Of a stretch of 64,000 nt of DNA, positions 47,590 through 59,124 are shown in pieces; positions within the stretch are counted from its first letter, which is position 1; every line of letters begins with the position of its first letter. The position numbers were made by a program, and so were the translations under genes. The notes under the pieces were generated by a model. That model did no database searches, was not told the DNA's origin, and was given only the letters and a program-made list of their open reading frames with translations. The DNA comes from Gautieria morchelliformis (Eukaryota > Basidiomycota > Agaricomycetes > Gomphales > Gomphaceae). The stretch is from NCBI GenBank assembly GCA_015179125.1, contig WHVA01000075.1, forward strand, positions 186,001 to 250,000, read 5' to 3'.

Positions 47590-49180
47590 TGTCATGATTC
47601 GTCTATTGTGTGAATCTTCCCTCAACACACAGTGAATGACCTCCTCAACCAGCGAACAGCTTCCCGACCCAGCGAATATCTTGCCAAAATATTCATCGCC
47701 ATACTGCTTTCGCATTCGCTATTCGCATCATTCCTGCCAGGACACCAGGTGTTGGGGCCCTCATCCATCATAGAACCCATCATCTGTTAAACTCCCACTC
47801 CATGACAGACCCACATGTTCAGGATGCATTCGGATAGTGCCAGTTGCAGTCTCCATGCAGGTTGGACTCAATGGGACTTGTACCACTGCAGGGCAGGACG
47901 AATTAGCTTCGCTGAAGTTTTCACTACACAGTTGTCATGACCCATTCATTTCTTGTATCAAGCTATCCCTGTTTTCCCTTTCACCACTCTTCCATGTTCG
48001 CTCGGCTTCGCTCCATTCACCCCTTGCTCAATTCACTATTCACCACATTCGCCAAATGGCCATTTGCTACTTGCATCATTCGCCAGTAGCCATGCCATCA
48101 AACACGATCGACATCCTTTACCTGGATTGATGGTTCATCACTGGTCCTATCATGAATTGCAAGGAGGTGCAGGCTGTCATGACTCATTTATTTCTTGTAC
48201 CCAGCTATCCCTGTTGTCCCTTTCACCACTCTTCCATGTTCGCTCGTCTTTGCTCCATTCATTCCTCGCTCCATTCACTATTCGCCACATTCGCCATATG
48301 ACCAGTTGCTACTCGCATCATTCACCAGCAGGCACACCATCAAACAGGATCGACATCCTTTACCCGGGTTGATGGTTCATCACTGGTCCCATCATCTTCT
48401 CAACTCAACCCCCTTTGGGTGTTCCTATGGCTAGAATGCATTCGCGGGGCATCCTACCCGTAGGTCATGTGGGACCAACCCAGCAGACGAAGAGTCCGTG
48501 TAGGGTGGTGTATATGCAGGTCCCAAGGCATGTTTTCGTACATAGGGGCCTTCGCCCTCTTTCCTCTCCATCATTTCATGTTCGCACCCCTCTTCCATTC
48601 TATTGTATGTCTATTTCATCTATTATGTATCCTGACTGCGCACCCCTATCCAATCCTGACTCCAGACGGCCTCTTTCCTACTCGCTAGCACCATATGAGC
48701 ATTCGGTATAAGTAGTCTACATTCGCATGTATATTCTCCAGTCTAATTATCATACGTCCATCTTGTGCAAACTTGACCTCGCTGTGACCATCATCTTGAG
48801 CCGTCTCCTGTAGATTTCTATCTTCGACCAGAAGAGGACTTAGGCATCACTGGTGAGTTCTCATACTTCATATTTGTTACCCTAGCCTTCGAGTTATTTT
48901 CTGTGCTGTCAGCGAAGGGCTCCGAAGGAGTGCCTTCGCCGGCGAAAGGATTGTCGCTACTTAGACAACCTTTCCGTGACACCTTGCACGTTACATCGTC
49001 AAGTGCCACGGGCTATTTCGCTATGACTGTAGATCAGGGCGAATTCCTTTTGAGTAACCCTCTTACTTCTTAACCCTTACCTCTTCAGTACTGTTCGCTG
49101 GGCGATTTGCTAGATCGCACACGCTATTCGGGCATTTGCCACTAACATGTGATATTAACACCCAAAATCCCATCTTGACA
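47590..49180 (+). mobile_element. LTR-type insertion inside Gypsy II with AGTAC target duplication
   Basis: A 1591-bp segment with TGTCATGA...CTTGACA ends, flanked by AGTAC at 47585-47589 and 49181-49185. Its right two thirds match the Gypsy II LTR. It contains three TGTCATGA starts (47590, 47933, 48175); the segments beginning at the last two repeat each other over about 242 bp. No coding domain. Best read as a solo LTR of a related family with internal duplications. Confidence 0.82.
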
Positions 49181-50371
49181 AGTACCATGACTTCTTCGAT
49201 ATCTTTTAACGTGCTAAAGCCAAAGACCTGCCCCCACATCGTTCCTACGATCACACCATCGAGATCGAGAATGATGGCACACCACCTCACGGTCCCATAT
49301 ACCCACTCTTGAACAGCGAATTAGAAGTGCTCTGCGAATATCTCGACATGCTTGGCAAGGGATTTATCCGCTCCTCCCAATCACCTGGTGGCGCCCCTGT
49401 TGTGTTCACAAAGAAGAAGGATGGTACACTGCAAATGTGTGTGGACTATCAAGGGTTGAACCGTATCACGCGAAAAAAACAAGTACCCTATCCCACTGAT
49501 TCCGAGTCTTATTGACCAACTCAAAAGCGCGAACGTCTATACCAAATTCGACCTTCGCGCCGGGTTCAATAATGTTCAGATCGCCTCTGGCCAAGAGTGG
49601 AAGACAGCCTTCCGAACTCGATATGGGTCCTTTGAATATCTCATCATGCCGTTCGGGTTAACGAACGCTCCGGTGATGTTCCAGCACTTCATGAATGATA
49701 TCTTCCAGGACATGGCTGACGTCTTCATTGTAGTCTACCTCGACGACATCCTTATCTTCTCCAAGAACAGGAAGGATCACTTGGAACATGTCCGAATGGT
49801 CCTCGCCCATCTTCGGAAGCACAACCTCTTTATAAAGCCAGAGAAGTGCCTCTTCCATTCGAACTGGGTCGAATTTCTCGGATTCATTATCTCTCCTGCT
49901 GGGGTCTCCATGGACGTCGAAAAGACAGCTGCCATCACAAAGTGGCCTGTACCAACGAACGTTCGCGAAGTCCAATCGTTCCTAGGCTTTGCGAACTTCT
50001 ACAGAAGATTCATCATTTCGTTCTCAGACATTGTCCTGCCACTCACTCACCTGACCAGAAAGGATACTCCATTCACCTGGGACGCGAAGCAGCAGGACGC
50101 TTTCGAAGCACTCAAGGCCGCGTTCTCACAAGCCCCAGTCCTCATCCACTTCGACCCGAGTAACCCGATCGTCATCGAGACAGACACCTCCGACTATGCC
50201 ATTGCTGCCATCATCTCCCAGATCACCCCCTCCAATGGTGATATCCACCCGATCGCCTTCTATTCACGAGGAATGGCACCTGCCAAAATGAACTATGAGA
50301 TCTATGACAAGGAACTACTCACCATCTTTTGTGCCTTCAAGCAATGGTGAAACTACCTCGAAGGGGCATCC

Positions 50372-50868
50372 TGTCAGCAACTAGGGGCTATGGCAGGGAA
50401 GGTTCGGTAGAGTTCTTAGAAAGCTAGAATCTAGAATCAAATATACTCTCTCAGTGAATTTATTGTCACTGATGTATTAATACAATACCTAGAATCAAAT
50501 ATACTACATGATTTTCAGTCAACATGCTATGTAAATATGAAGAATACTACTCGCCTCTCTCAGTGAATTTATTGTCACTGAGAGAGGAGTGTAATCCTGT
50601 CTCAGAAGGCATATACTTGCACCCGGCCCTTTAGCGCCCAAGGGCTCGCGCGTCGAAGTCATTTCAAACTCCGCTGGGTGCAGCCGCCTGTGAAAGTAGA
50701 AATAACAGAATGAAATGGAGAGATAGAGAGTGACTGGAAAATTTCGAAAATAAGCAGAGAAATGGATGCATGGTACAAGAACAATGTGAGAAACAATTGG
50801 AAACACCACACAATAAATTGAACATATTATGCTTGATTTTGGTGCAGGAGCATAAATGCACCCAACAC
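50372..50868 (-). repeat. Solo LTR of the Copia B family inside Gypsy II
   Basis: About 497 bp, highly similar to 42340-42823, with TG...CA ends. A perfect 5-bp target duplication CATCC lies at 50367-50371 and 50869-50873. It interrupts the RNase H part of Gypsy II. Confidence 0.92.
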
Positions 50869-52630
50869 ATCCCACGTCATCCTCGTCCTCTCTGACCACA
50901 AGAACCTTGAGTACTTCGCAACTACAAAGCAGCTGACCCGACGACAGGTAGGATGGTCCGAACACCTGTCAGGGTTTAACTACATCATTCGCTACCGAGC
51001 TGGGCGACTTGGCACAAAGCCGGATGCATTGACCCGTCGGGGCGACGTGTACCCTAAAGGGGGGGATGGTGCTTATGCATTAGCGAATCCCCACAACTTC
51101 CAGTCGATGTTTAAAACCGGGCAACTCATTCACGCCATCATCCTTGACTCTGCATCACTGTTGACATCCATCCAACAGGGCCAGTTGACCGATCCCTCGT
51201 CCTCAGCCCACATCACCTGTCTTCAGTCTCAGTCGATGATGGTCCTCCTTCCGAACACAAAGCCAGACCCTTGGTCACTTGGAGAGGATGGCAAAACACT
51301 GTTGTACAAACAGCGAACGTATGTCCCCGATCATAATGATATTCGCTTGGACATCCTTCACTCGCTGCATGATCATCAGTAAGCAGGCCACCCAGGGATC
51401 AGCAAAACGATGAAAAACATTGGGAGACAGTATCATTGGCCGAACATGTCCACCTTTGTCACCAACTATATCAGCTCCTGTTCCAAGTGTCGCCACGCTA
51501 AATCCATTCATCACAAACCCTTCGGTCCTCTTCGCTTTCTGCCCATCAGCCAACAACCTTGGGATTCGATCTCCATGGACTTCATCGAGGGACTCCCACC
51601 ATCGGATGGACACGATATGATCCTCGTCATTGTCGACAGGCTAACGAAGATGGCCCTGTTCATTCCGACATTCTCAGACATCGATTCAGGAGACGTCGCC
51701 ATGCTCTTCCTTCGCCACATATTCACTAAACACGGTAGCCCCAGCGACATCGTCTCCGATCGAGGGAAGCACTTCACATCTCGATTCTGGACCTCTCTCT
51801 GCGAAATCCTCGGCATCAGGGGTAATCTTTCTACAGCCTACCACCCCCAAACTGATGGCCAGACCGAACGAGTAAACCAGATCCTCAAGCAGTATCTCCA
51901 AGTCTATATCAACTACCAGCAGGACGATTGGGTCGACCTTTTGCCTCTCGCCAAATTCGCCTACAACAACACAGCCCATTCGGCGACCCAGGTCACACCC
52001 TTCTCCGCCAACAAGGGTTTCCATCCAAAGCTCGAAGTATCGCTCACTTCGGTCGCTTCCAAGGACGCTTATCGCCAGTCAGCAGACCTCAAGGACCTTC
52101 ACCAATACCTTCGAGATCAAATCAAGAAATCAATTATCCAGTACACTTCGGCCACAACCAGTCGCCGCATTCCGAGCCCTGAGTTTCAGGTCGGCGACAG
52201 AGTATGGCTCGACTCGCGAAATATTCACACAAAACGACCTTCAAAGAAACTCGACCACCGAAGACTTGGCCCATATCCTATCATGGCTAAAATATCTTCT
52301 CATGCATTTCGCTTAGGCTTACCACTGGACCTTCGCCAGATCCACCCTGTGTTTCATGTATCCCTTCTCAAACCCGCCACGACATCTACCATCCCAGGTC
52401 GATATGCAGACCCCCCACCTCCTATCGAAATTGACTCTGCCGATGAGTACGAGATCACAAAGATCCTCAATAGTCGCATTCGCCGGAAGCGATTGGAATA
52501 CCTAGTGGAGTGGAAGGGATACGAACACACTCCCGACACTACGTCTTGGGAACCCTCTTCGAATGTTACTAATTCTGCTCGCAGACTCACCGAATTTCAT
52601 GCAAAGTACCCCCAGAAACCCAAGGCTTAG

Positions 52631-53499
52631 ATGTTTACCAAACCCCAAGAAAACGACACTCTGTTCACATTCTACCTATAGATTCAACTCCCTTAATTAA
52701 TCTCCTCTCAATCCTCACCCAACTCCCTTCGACTCATTCTACGCCTGCAACCGACACCTCGTCAGACGCTCCGAGCTCCCCATCAACCTCTTCGCCCCCC
52801 CTCGATGGCTAGTAAGGGTACTCGAGGGTTGTGCATCATGCTTGGCCATCGTCCTGACCATACCCCTCGCTATCCGTGCCCTCTTACCTTCCCCATCAGG
52901 AGTGAAGCAGATGTGCAGTCGCCTCACTGTGACAGGCTCTGCAGCTTTCGCCGACCCAGGCATACCCTGGCCGGCTGTGAATCAGAGTAGGGGACTTCGC
53001 CGAATGCATCACCAAGTTAGCATAGTCGTCACAAGAATACATGAGAAAACTATACCTTCCAGGTCCTTCCTAGTCACCTCCCTTCCTTCGCACCCCTTCG
53101 ACGTCAGCCTAAAAATCGGAGCCGGAGTCAAATTGATATCCGCTTCTGCGGGTACCAGTTCCAATGTCGGTGCCGAACTTTCTAACCACACCCTCACTTT
53201 CTGGACCTCCTTTGCCAGCTCGTCTACTTCGGACGGTCTTTCGAACGTTTGGTCGACCACCTCCTCGGCCTGCAGCATTTTCCGAAGCTCCTCCTAGACC
53301 TCATCATTGAGCGAACGAAAGCTAATAAAGGAAAGAGCGGTACTCACTTGAACCCCTGCCGCATCGACCAACCCCTGTTCCACATCCCCACACGACTCTC
53401 CCCAAAGCTCTGGCCTAACCCTCCACATGATCTGCGATCGATCGAGGAGAACTGAGTACCCAGGTGTCGTCATAGGGGCAGTATGCTTGGCTGGGGTGC
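52631..53499. other. Unresolved stretch after Gypsy II pol
   Basis: The plus strand has no clear gene. On the minus strand a frame near 53009-53278 (MLQAEEVVDQTFERPSEVDE) has helical, charged character, and a Cys/Lys/Arg-containing stretch follows it (about 52740-52960). This is the place and strand where Gypsy I has its antisense gene, so a decayed counterpart is possible but unproven. Confidence 0.35.
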
Positions 53500-56400
53500 T
53501 TAGTTGGGTCCCATAACCCCGTTCCGTGCCGTGTTTTTACGGATCTGCTCATATGCCTCTGACATATCGAGTTTTGTTCGATATCGACAGCGAGCCATGT
53601 CGCTGCAAATGATATCTTGATCCGGGAAGGGCGTGACGTCCTTCACCGTGTTCTCGTTCTGCTGGCGCAGATCGAAGACGGTTCGCAATGTACCGTTCTT
53701 CTTCGGCACACACAGCATGGGCACGGCCTGCTGCACGACTGCCGGAATCCACCACTTTGCAGTGGTGTATCGTTCTATTTTAGCCGACAGTTCCTCTCGG
53801 AAGTGTTCGGGGCATTTCGGTAGTCGATACCGCATGTGCTTGTTGGGATCGATGAGGTTGATCTCGTGGTTGATCTCCCGTAGTGGCGGGGTTCTAATGG
53901 AATTCCACTGACTAAGTCAGTGATTCGTTCCATCCATTCCTCGCAGAGGCGAGGAAGGTCATCATCCGTGATGATGATGGTGGTGGTTGGCTTAGAAGCC
54001 CTTAGGCGCTGTGTGCGTCTATTAGGTCCCGCAGCGCACAGGCCCGCTTTCCTCTTTCCCATCGCTTTCACGGTTAGGTGAGAGTGCCTCTCCCTATGGT
54101 TGTAGGGTGAGTTCGAGGACAAGTCGTCCCGCGACTCGTCCTCCTGGCTTCAATGAGCCAGGTTAGGCTTCGGTGCCTGGGTGATCCTGCTCACCCGTGG
54201 CCCCTTGTCCTCGTTCATCGATCCATCGTCGTCGAACGATACCTTGCCCGTGGGGATCACTTCGTTCCCCTTGCGGATCGTCCCTGGGCTCGAAAAGTCC
54301 AGGGTTATGCCGAATCTCCTTAGGAACGGTGTCCCTAAGATAGTGTCGTAATATTCGACGTTCGCTACATCGAAATATTCGTCGTATGTCTCACGACCAA
54401 ATTTGATGGTCGTGTTTGTTCCATAGTTGATCGTGGAACGGCTGCCTATGCAGGCTAGCTGCAGCGCAATTGGTTGCTCCAGGGAGAATGTCTTCATCCC
54501 TGTAGCTCGCGTGAATTTGGGGGATAGCAGTACCCCTTCGCTGCTGCTATCTAGCAGACAGTGGGCTTTTATGCCGTTTATTTCCCAGTACCCCGATAGG
54601 GTACGGTTCTCACTGTGCGGGCGCATTGGCCACGTCCTGTGTTTGCTTCGGTGGTGATACACCGGCTCGGCTGCCTTGTCTGGCGTGACCGACGTGTGTG
54701 CCACCATGACCTTCGTGGCGATTTCGTCTTCCAGTGCGAATCTGATCGCGCTGGACCTGTAGGTGGTGTCTTCCACCTCCTCGTCCCATTCATAGTATTG
54801 GGACGGCTCTGGGTCCCATTCTTCAGTGGGCGCATCTCCGTTGTCCGGAGTGTCGTTGGGTTGGGGATCACCCTCCCCCTCTTCCTCAATCTGTTGAAGA
54901 GAATTTTGACCGAGATCCGTCTCTGGATCCTCGGCCTCATTGTCGTGCCTTACGGCTGCTGTCCTTATACTGGACCTAAGCCGGGGGCACTCTGCCTTCT
55001 TGTGGCCAGGTTGGCCGCATTCAAAGCACGTGGTGTTGCTTTGGCTGCCGTTGGGCCTATCGTTAGGCCGGCCCGACGTTTTCGTTGGTGGGGCAGGTCG
55101 TGGGGACGACCCTGATGCTTGAGGCTGTTTAGCTTCAGCCAGGCGTCCAGCTTGTGCTGGGCATGAGGGCGGTAGCCGTTGTCCTGTTCCGCTTCTTGCG
55201 AACAGGCTGGGCCTGGTCAGGCCTGTTTGTGTCAACGGCTTGCTCCCTGTGAGCCCGGCAGCGCTTGCCGTTGCTGCTGCGCTTTCTGTGTGGCGCATCC
55301 CCATGTTGTATCGGGATGCCTCCTCAATCATCCGGGCCATTTCGAAGAGTTGCTCTATTGAGCTGCTCTCGGCATTATAGCCCTTTTTGAGGACCTCGTT
55401 GCGCAGCGTTTCGCGCAGCGCCGATACGAACCGTCTCCGGAACATGTAATCGTCTGGCGGCTGTATCATACGTGCCGCGTATTTCGTGAGCTCGTTCAGC
55501 ATCTCCTGAACGGTTTTCATGCCCTGCATGACCGCGTCGAATTTATTCGATGCGTGATGGTACGTTAGTGTGTGCAGGAACCTTTTTTGAAGGCCTTGCA
55601 TCACAGTTTCTAGCGTCCAGCTACAGACCTGGCGATCGAAGCGTTCAACGTTTTGAAGGAACCACTCCTGGGCTTCGCCGGTGAGGCGAGTTCCCACATA
55701 GCCGACCTGCATGTCAATGCTGGTTGGCCCTAGGAGGCAATTCATTTTCAGCCATCGTAGGATGGCTGCCACGAAGATTTCAAACTCTTCGAGGTCAGAT
55801 CCCCCGGCATATGGCTCGGGGTGAGCCAATTTTACGCCGGCTTTTGCTAGCACAGACTTCTCCGGGTCTGTGTCCGCGGCGTCTGCTAACACCACGCGGA
55901 TCATCCATGTGATCCCATCGTACGGCTCCATTGGTATGACGTCGGCCTGGTCAGGGATTCCCTGGCCTTCCGTTGGGGCCATGGATCGCTCGCGCGGTTG
56001 TGATGCCGCGCAGGGCAGGCTGTTATATGCCCTGGCGGGCCCCGGGCCCGGATCGGGCTCGGGATCGGGAGCATTTTGTGCTCTTGGTTCCAGGGGTGTT
56101 TTGTGCCTGGTGTCCCCGGTCAGTCCCACGTTGCGGATCCGTAGCCTGCTGTTGTAGGCTGTGCGTGCTTGCCGTGCGTTCTGTATGGCTTGCATGAGCT
56201 GCTCGTTGGGCAGCTGAGCAGTGTGGCTGTGGGCCACTGTCTCTTCAGCGTTCTTCACTAGTAGCTCGAGTGCCCGTGTGTGGTGGCGCATGGCTGCGGC
56301 TTCTTTATGCTGCCAGTGTGCGACTTCGAGCTCTAAGCTCTCGGTCGTCATTTCAGAGTCAGGCTCTGAGGTGACCTGCTCCCTAACGATCTGTTGGATC

Positions 56401-57426
56401 GTCTTACGGCTGTCCGTTGGGGCAGCCGGTTGCTATTGAGGTTCGTTCCCAAACCTTATGTCCTGTTCGACTGGGACGGCTGGCGGTGGCATTCGCTGCT
56501 TGTCTCGCTCCTTTCAGCGTGGGTCTTCCACGTCGCGACTGCGTTCGTTGGCTGCAGACTGTTGCAAGCTCGGACGAGTTGCATCGCGTTCCCTGCGTGG
56601 ACGGAGGGCTTTCTGGACGTCCTCCAACGTGGCTGCGTCTTGCAGCCTGATCTCCTCCGCCTGGTGGAGTTCCTTGCCGATTGCCATTAGGGCGGCGGCA
56701 GCGTTGTCAAGCTGCGATGCCAGCTGATCGTGCTTGTGGCGTGTCAGCGTGCTTCGGTGCAGCGCAGCCTGCACCTGTTTGTTCAGGGCCTCTGCCGTCT
56801 CGTGGTCGATGGCGTGAGCCCTCGAGCTCTTGCGACTGGAGCTCGAGTATTCCGAGTCCTGACCATCGTCTGGGGCTTGTCTTTTTTTGCTGTCGTCCCC
56901 CTTCAGGGACGATCGTCGTCACTCTACTTCATGAGCGTCGGTTTGAGTCGTGGCTTTGTGCCCGCCTCGACGTTGTTGCTCTACCGTCTGACGATGGCGA
57001 GACTTCTCTGCCCTTTCCTTTGTCTCTGGGCAGAGAGGAATGGGGGGGCGGCACCGGCTCATTGCCCGGCATCGTCTCTTCCTCGGCCACGCTCGACAAG
57101 ACATGGTTGGGGTTTTCCTCGTCCTCTGCTGAGGGGACGAGGGCGGTGAGATCTACGATCTCTCCGTCTTCTATCGTCCTGGACTCTTGGTCCAGGGTAG
57201 CGTCAACTGTCGTGTCGCTGGGCTGCGCCTGGGGCGTGGACCTCGAGCTCATCGCTCGTGTCGGTCTTCGACTGTGTGGAATCATCATGCTCGCAGCCGA
57301 CAGTAGAAGGTCTACTGGAGGGTCTCAACGATGTTTAGTCGTCGACGCAGCGATCGTTTTCAAGATTGCTTCAAATCCACTATCGGTTGGTCGCGTGGCG
57401 ATCAACCGCAGGATAGTTCAAAAAGG
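53500..57426 (-). mobile_element. Gypsy III: Ty3/gypsy relic, gag-protease with the start of reverse transcriptase
   Basis: Minus strand: an upstream leader/frame region (about 56.5-57.3 kb); then one long frame of 733 residues (54150-56351) with a retrotransposon gag domain (LTGEAQEWFLQNVERF), a CCHC zinc knuckle (CFECGQPGHKKAEC) and an aspartic-protease-like domain (HCLLDSSSEGVLLS); then the first part of reverse transcriptase (VPKKNGTLRTVFDLR, about 53.5-53.8 kb). The rest of pol and the 3' LTR are missing, so it is truncated. The 118-bp block on its right is probably the edge of its 5' LTR or leader. Confidence 0.85.
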
Positions 57427-57544
57427 TGTAAAGGATGTCGATCTTAAGACCTTGTATCACAAGGGCACTACAGAACTTGACCAATGAGTGGTATTCTGAA
57501 TGCTACGTAGTGACAGGTAAGAGTAAGATGCGATGGGGACCGCT
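57427..57544. repeat. 118-bp block, second copy of 34722-34839
   Basis: Same length as the first copy and about three differences by eye. It ends in GATGGGGACCGCT, where Copia A begins in the other copy. Confidence 0.8.
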
Positions 57545-57645
57545 GGCCAGTTCCCACGCATAAACTATACAGTGGGTCCCTAAGGGGCCCACTGGGATTA
57601 TGTAATAACTATTGTACATGTAGATACACGGGTTATTTACAATTA

Positions 57646-58608
57646 GTGAACACAGCGAATGCCCGAAAGACTTGTGCGAATAAGTATGCCGTTCGGTGAA
57701 TAGGTGAACCAATAAATGTTCACAAGATAAGAGGGCTGCCTGAGCGGAGCTTGCCCTATCTACAGTCGTAGCGAAATAGCCCATGGCACTTGACGATGTA
57801 ACATGCAAGGTGTCACGGAAGGGTTGTCTAAGTAGCAATAATCCCTTCGCCGTCAGCACAGAAAATAGTTCGAAGGCTAAGGTAACGAAGATGAAGTATG
57901 AGAACTCACCAGTGATGCCTAAGTCCTCTTCTGGTTGAAGATAGAAATCTCCAGGAGAAGGCTCAAAACGATGATCACAGCGAGGTCAAGTTTGCACAAG
58001 ATGGACGACGTATGATAATTGAACTGAGGAATATACATGTGAATGTAAACTACTTATATCGAATGCTCGTAAGGTATCAGCGAATAGGAAAGAGGCCGTT
58101 GTCAGTCAGGGTTGGATAGGGGTGCGCAGTCATGATACTAAGTAGATGGAATAAGCATACAATAGAGTGTGGGAAGAGTGCAAACATGAAATGACAGAGA
58201 GTAAAGGTGGCGAAGGCACCTATGTACGAAACCATGTCTTGGGACCCACATACATGCTACCCTGCACGGACTCTTCGTCTACTAGGTTAATCCCGCACGA
58301 CCTACGGAAGGGACGTCCCGCGAACACACTTTGGCCATATGAACACCCAAAGGGGTTGGATTAAGAAGATGATGGGGTTAGTGATGAACCATCACGCCGG
58401 GTAAATGGTATCGATCGTATTTGATGGCGTGCCTGCTGGCGAAATGTGCGAGCAGCGAATAGTGGTTCGGAGAATGGGGCGAACAGCGGATAGAGTGGAT
58501 GTAGAGGAGGAGTGGTCGGAGGGTGAGGCAAACTCTGGCGAAGATGCTAGGGAGTGACGAGGGGGAACATAGAGGCAGTGGGGTAAGAGAAATAGACAGG
58601 CCATGACA
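57646..58608 (-). repeat. Inverted, partial LTR copy of the Gypsy II family
   Basis: Reverse complement of most of 44986-46016, ending at its right edge in GGCCATGACA (the LTR start). The inner end near 57646 lacks the last ~35 bp of the LTR. Probably old. Confidence 0.75.
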
Positions 58609-59124
58609 CTTACCCATGAAAATTGCAATAGCAGAAGTTGCCAATCTCCAAAATTGTGTCAGCCAAACAGTCACACAATCTCACGCAATTTCTGGAATCA
58701 TCTGGAATCAACATTATCTCATTTTGGGTGTGATTCCATACAATTCCGTAGTCGAATGGGCTCTCAATGTTTCATGAGAGTTTCTTGAATATTTTGAGGT
58801 AAAAATTTTAGAAGTTTTGAAGGATTTCCTGAAGTCAAAAAACTCTGACAAAACATTAAATTTTCATCCAATTTCCTGAACTGGGAAATTTTGAAGAAAT
58901 GTGGAATGCCTTAGGATTTCCAGTAGATTTCTAAAGTCAGGAAAATTTGCCATGTCTTCAGTGGGATGAGCTTTTGCAGGTTCATGGTGAGCCATCTTCC
59001 TGGTTCTGCCTCAGCAGAGCTCTATAAACTCCGTCGGACTTTCCATAGGTTTGGCGCAAAAGGCAAGCACGTGACCTGCCGATTGGGGATTGGTTCCGTT
59101 GAACGCTCATCTTACTGCTCCCCA
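58609..59124. other. AT-rich spacer at the right edge of the mobile block
   Basis: Contains many short repeats of TTTCCTGAA, GGAATCA and AAATTTT type and no coding-like stretch until close to 59125. The promoter of the next gene must lie here. Confidence 0.45.

Larger units (their letters stand above)
44986..52630 (+). mobile_element. Gypsy II: chromodomain Ty3/gypsy element, broken, with nested insertions
   Basis: A 5' LTR at 44986-46016 (TGTCATGA...CTTGACA). Plus strand: a protease region with LIDSGATSNFIDSSF (about 46.5-47.3 kb), reverse transcriptase with YLDD (about 49.3-50.0), RNase H (about 50.1-50.35 and from 50.9), integrase (about 51.4-52.2) and a C-terminal chromodomain (EYEITKILNS, LEYLVEWKGYEHTPDTTSWE, to 52.6 kb). 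No typical gag capsid region is found and no matching 3' LTR follows. Two foreign LTR segments sit inside it (47590-49180 and 50372-50868). Older than Gypsy I. Confidence 0.88.

Noticed and set aside
56417-57149. Plus-strand open frames over the Gypsy III leader
   Set aside because: Antisense shadows of the GC-rich gag region with low-complexity Cys/Arg/Leu content.
44000-58600. Clustered similar segments (43.6, 45, 48 and 57.7 kb) considered as a satellite or CRISPR-like array
   Set aside because: The copies are about 1 kb, dispersed, in both orientations, and have LTR ends; they are LTR copies, not a spaced array.
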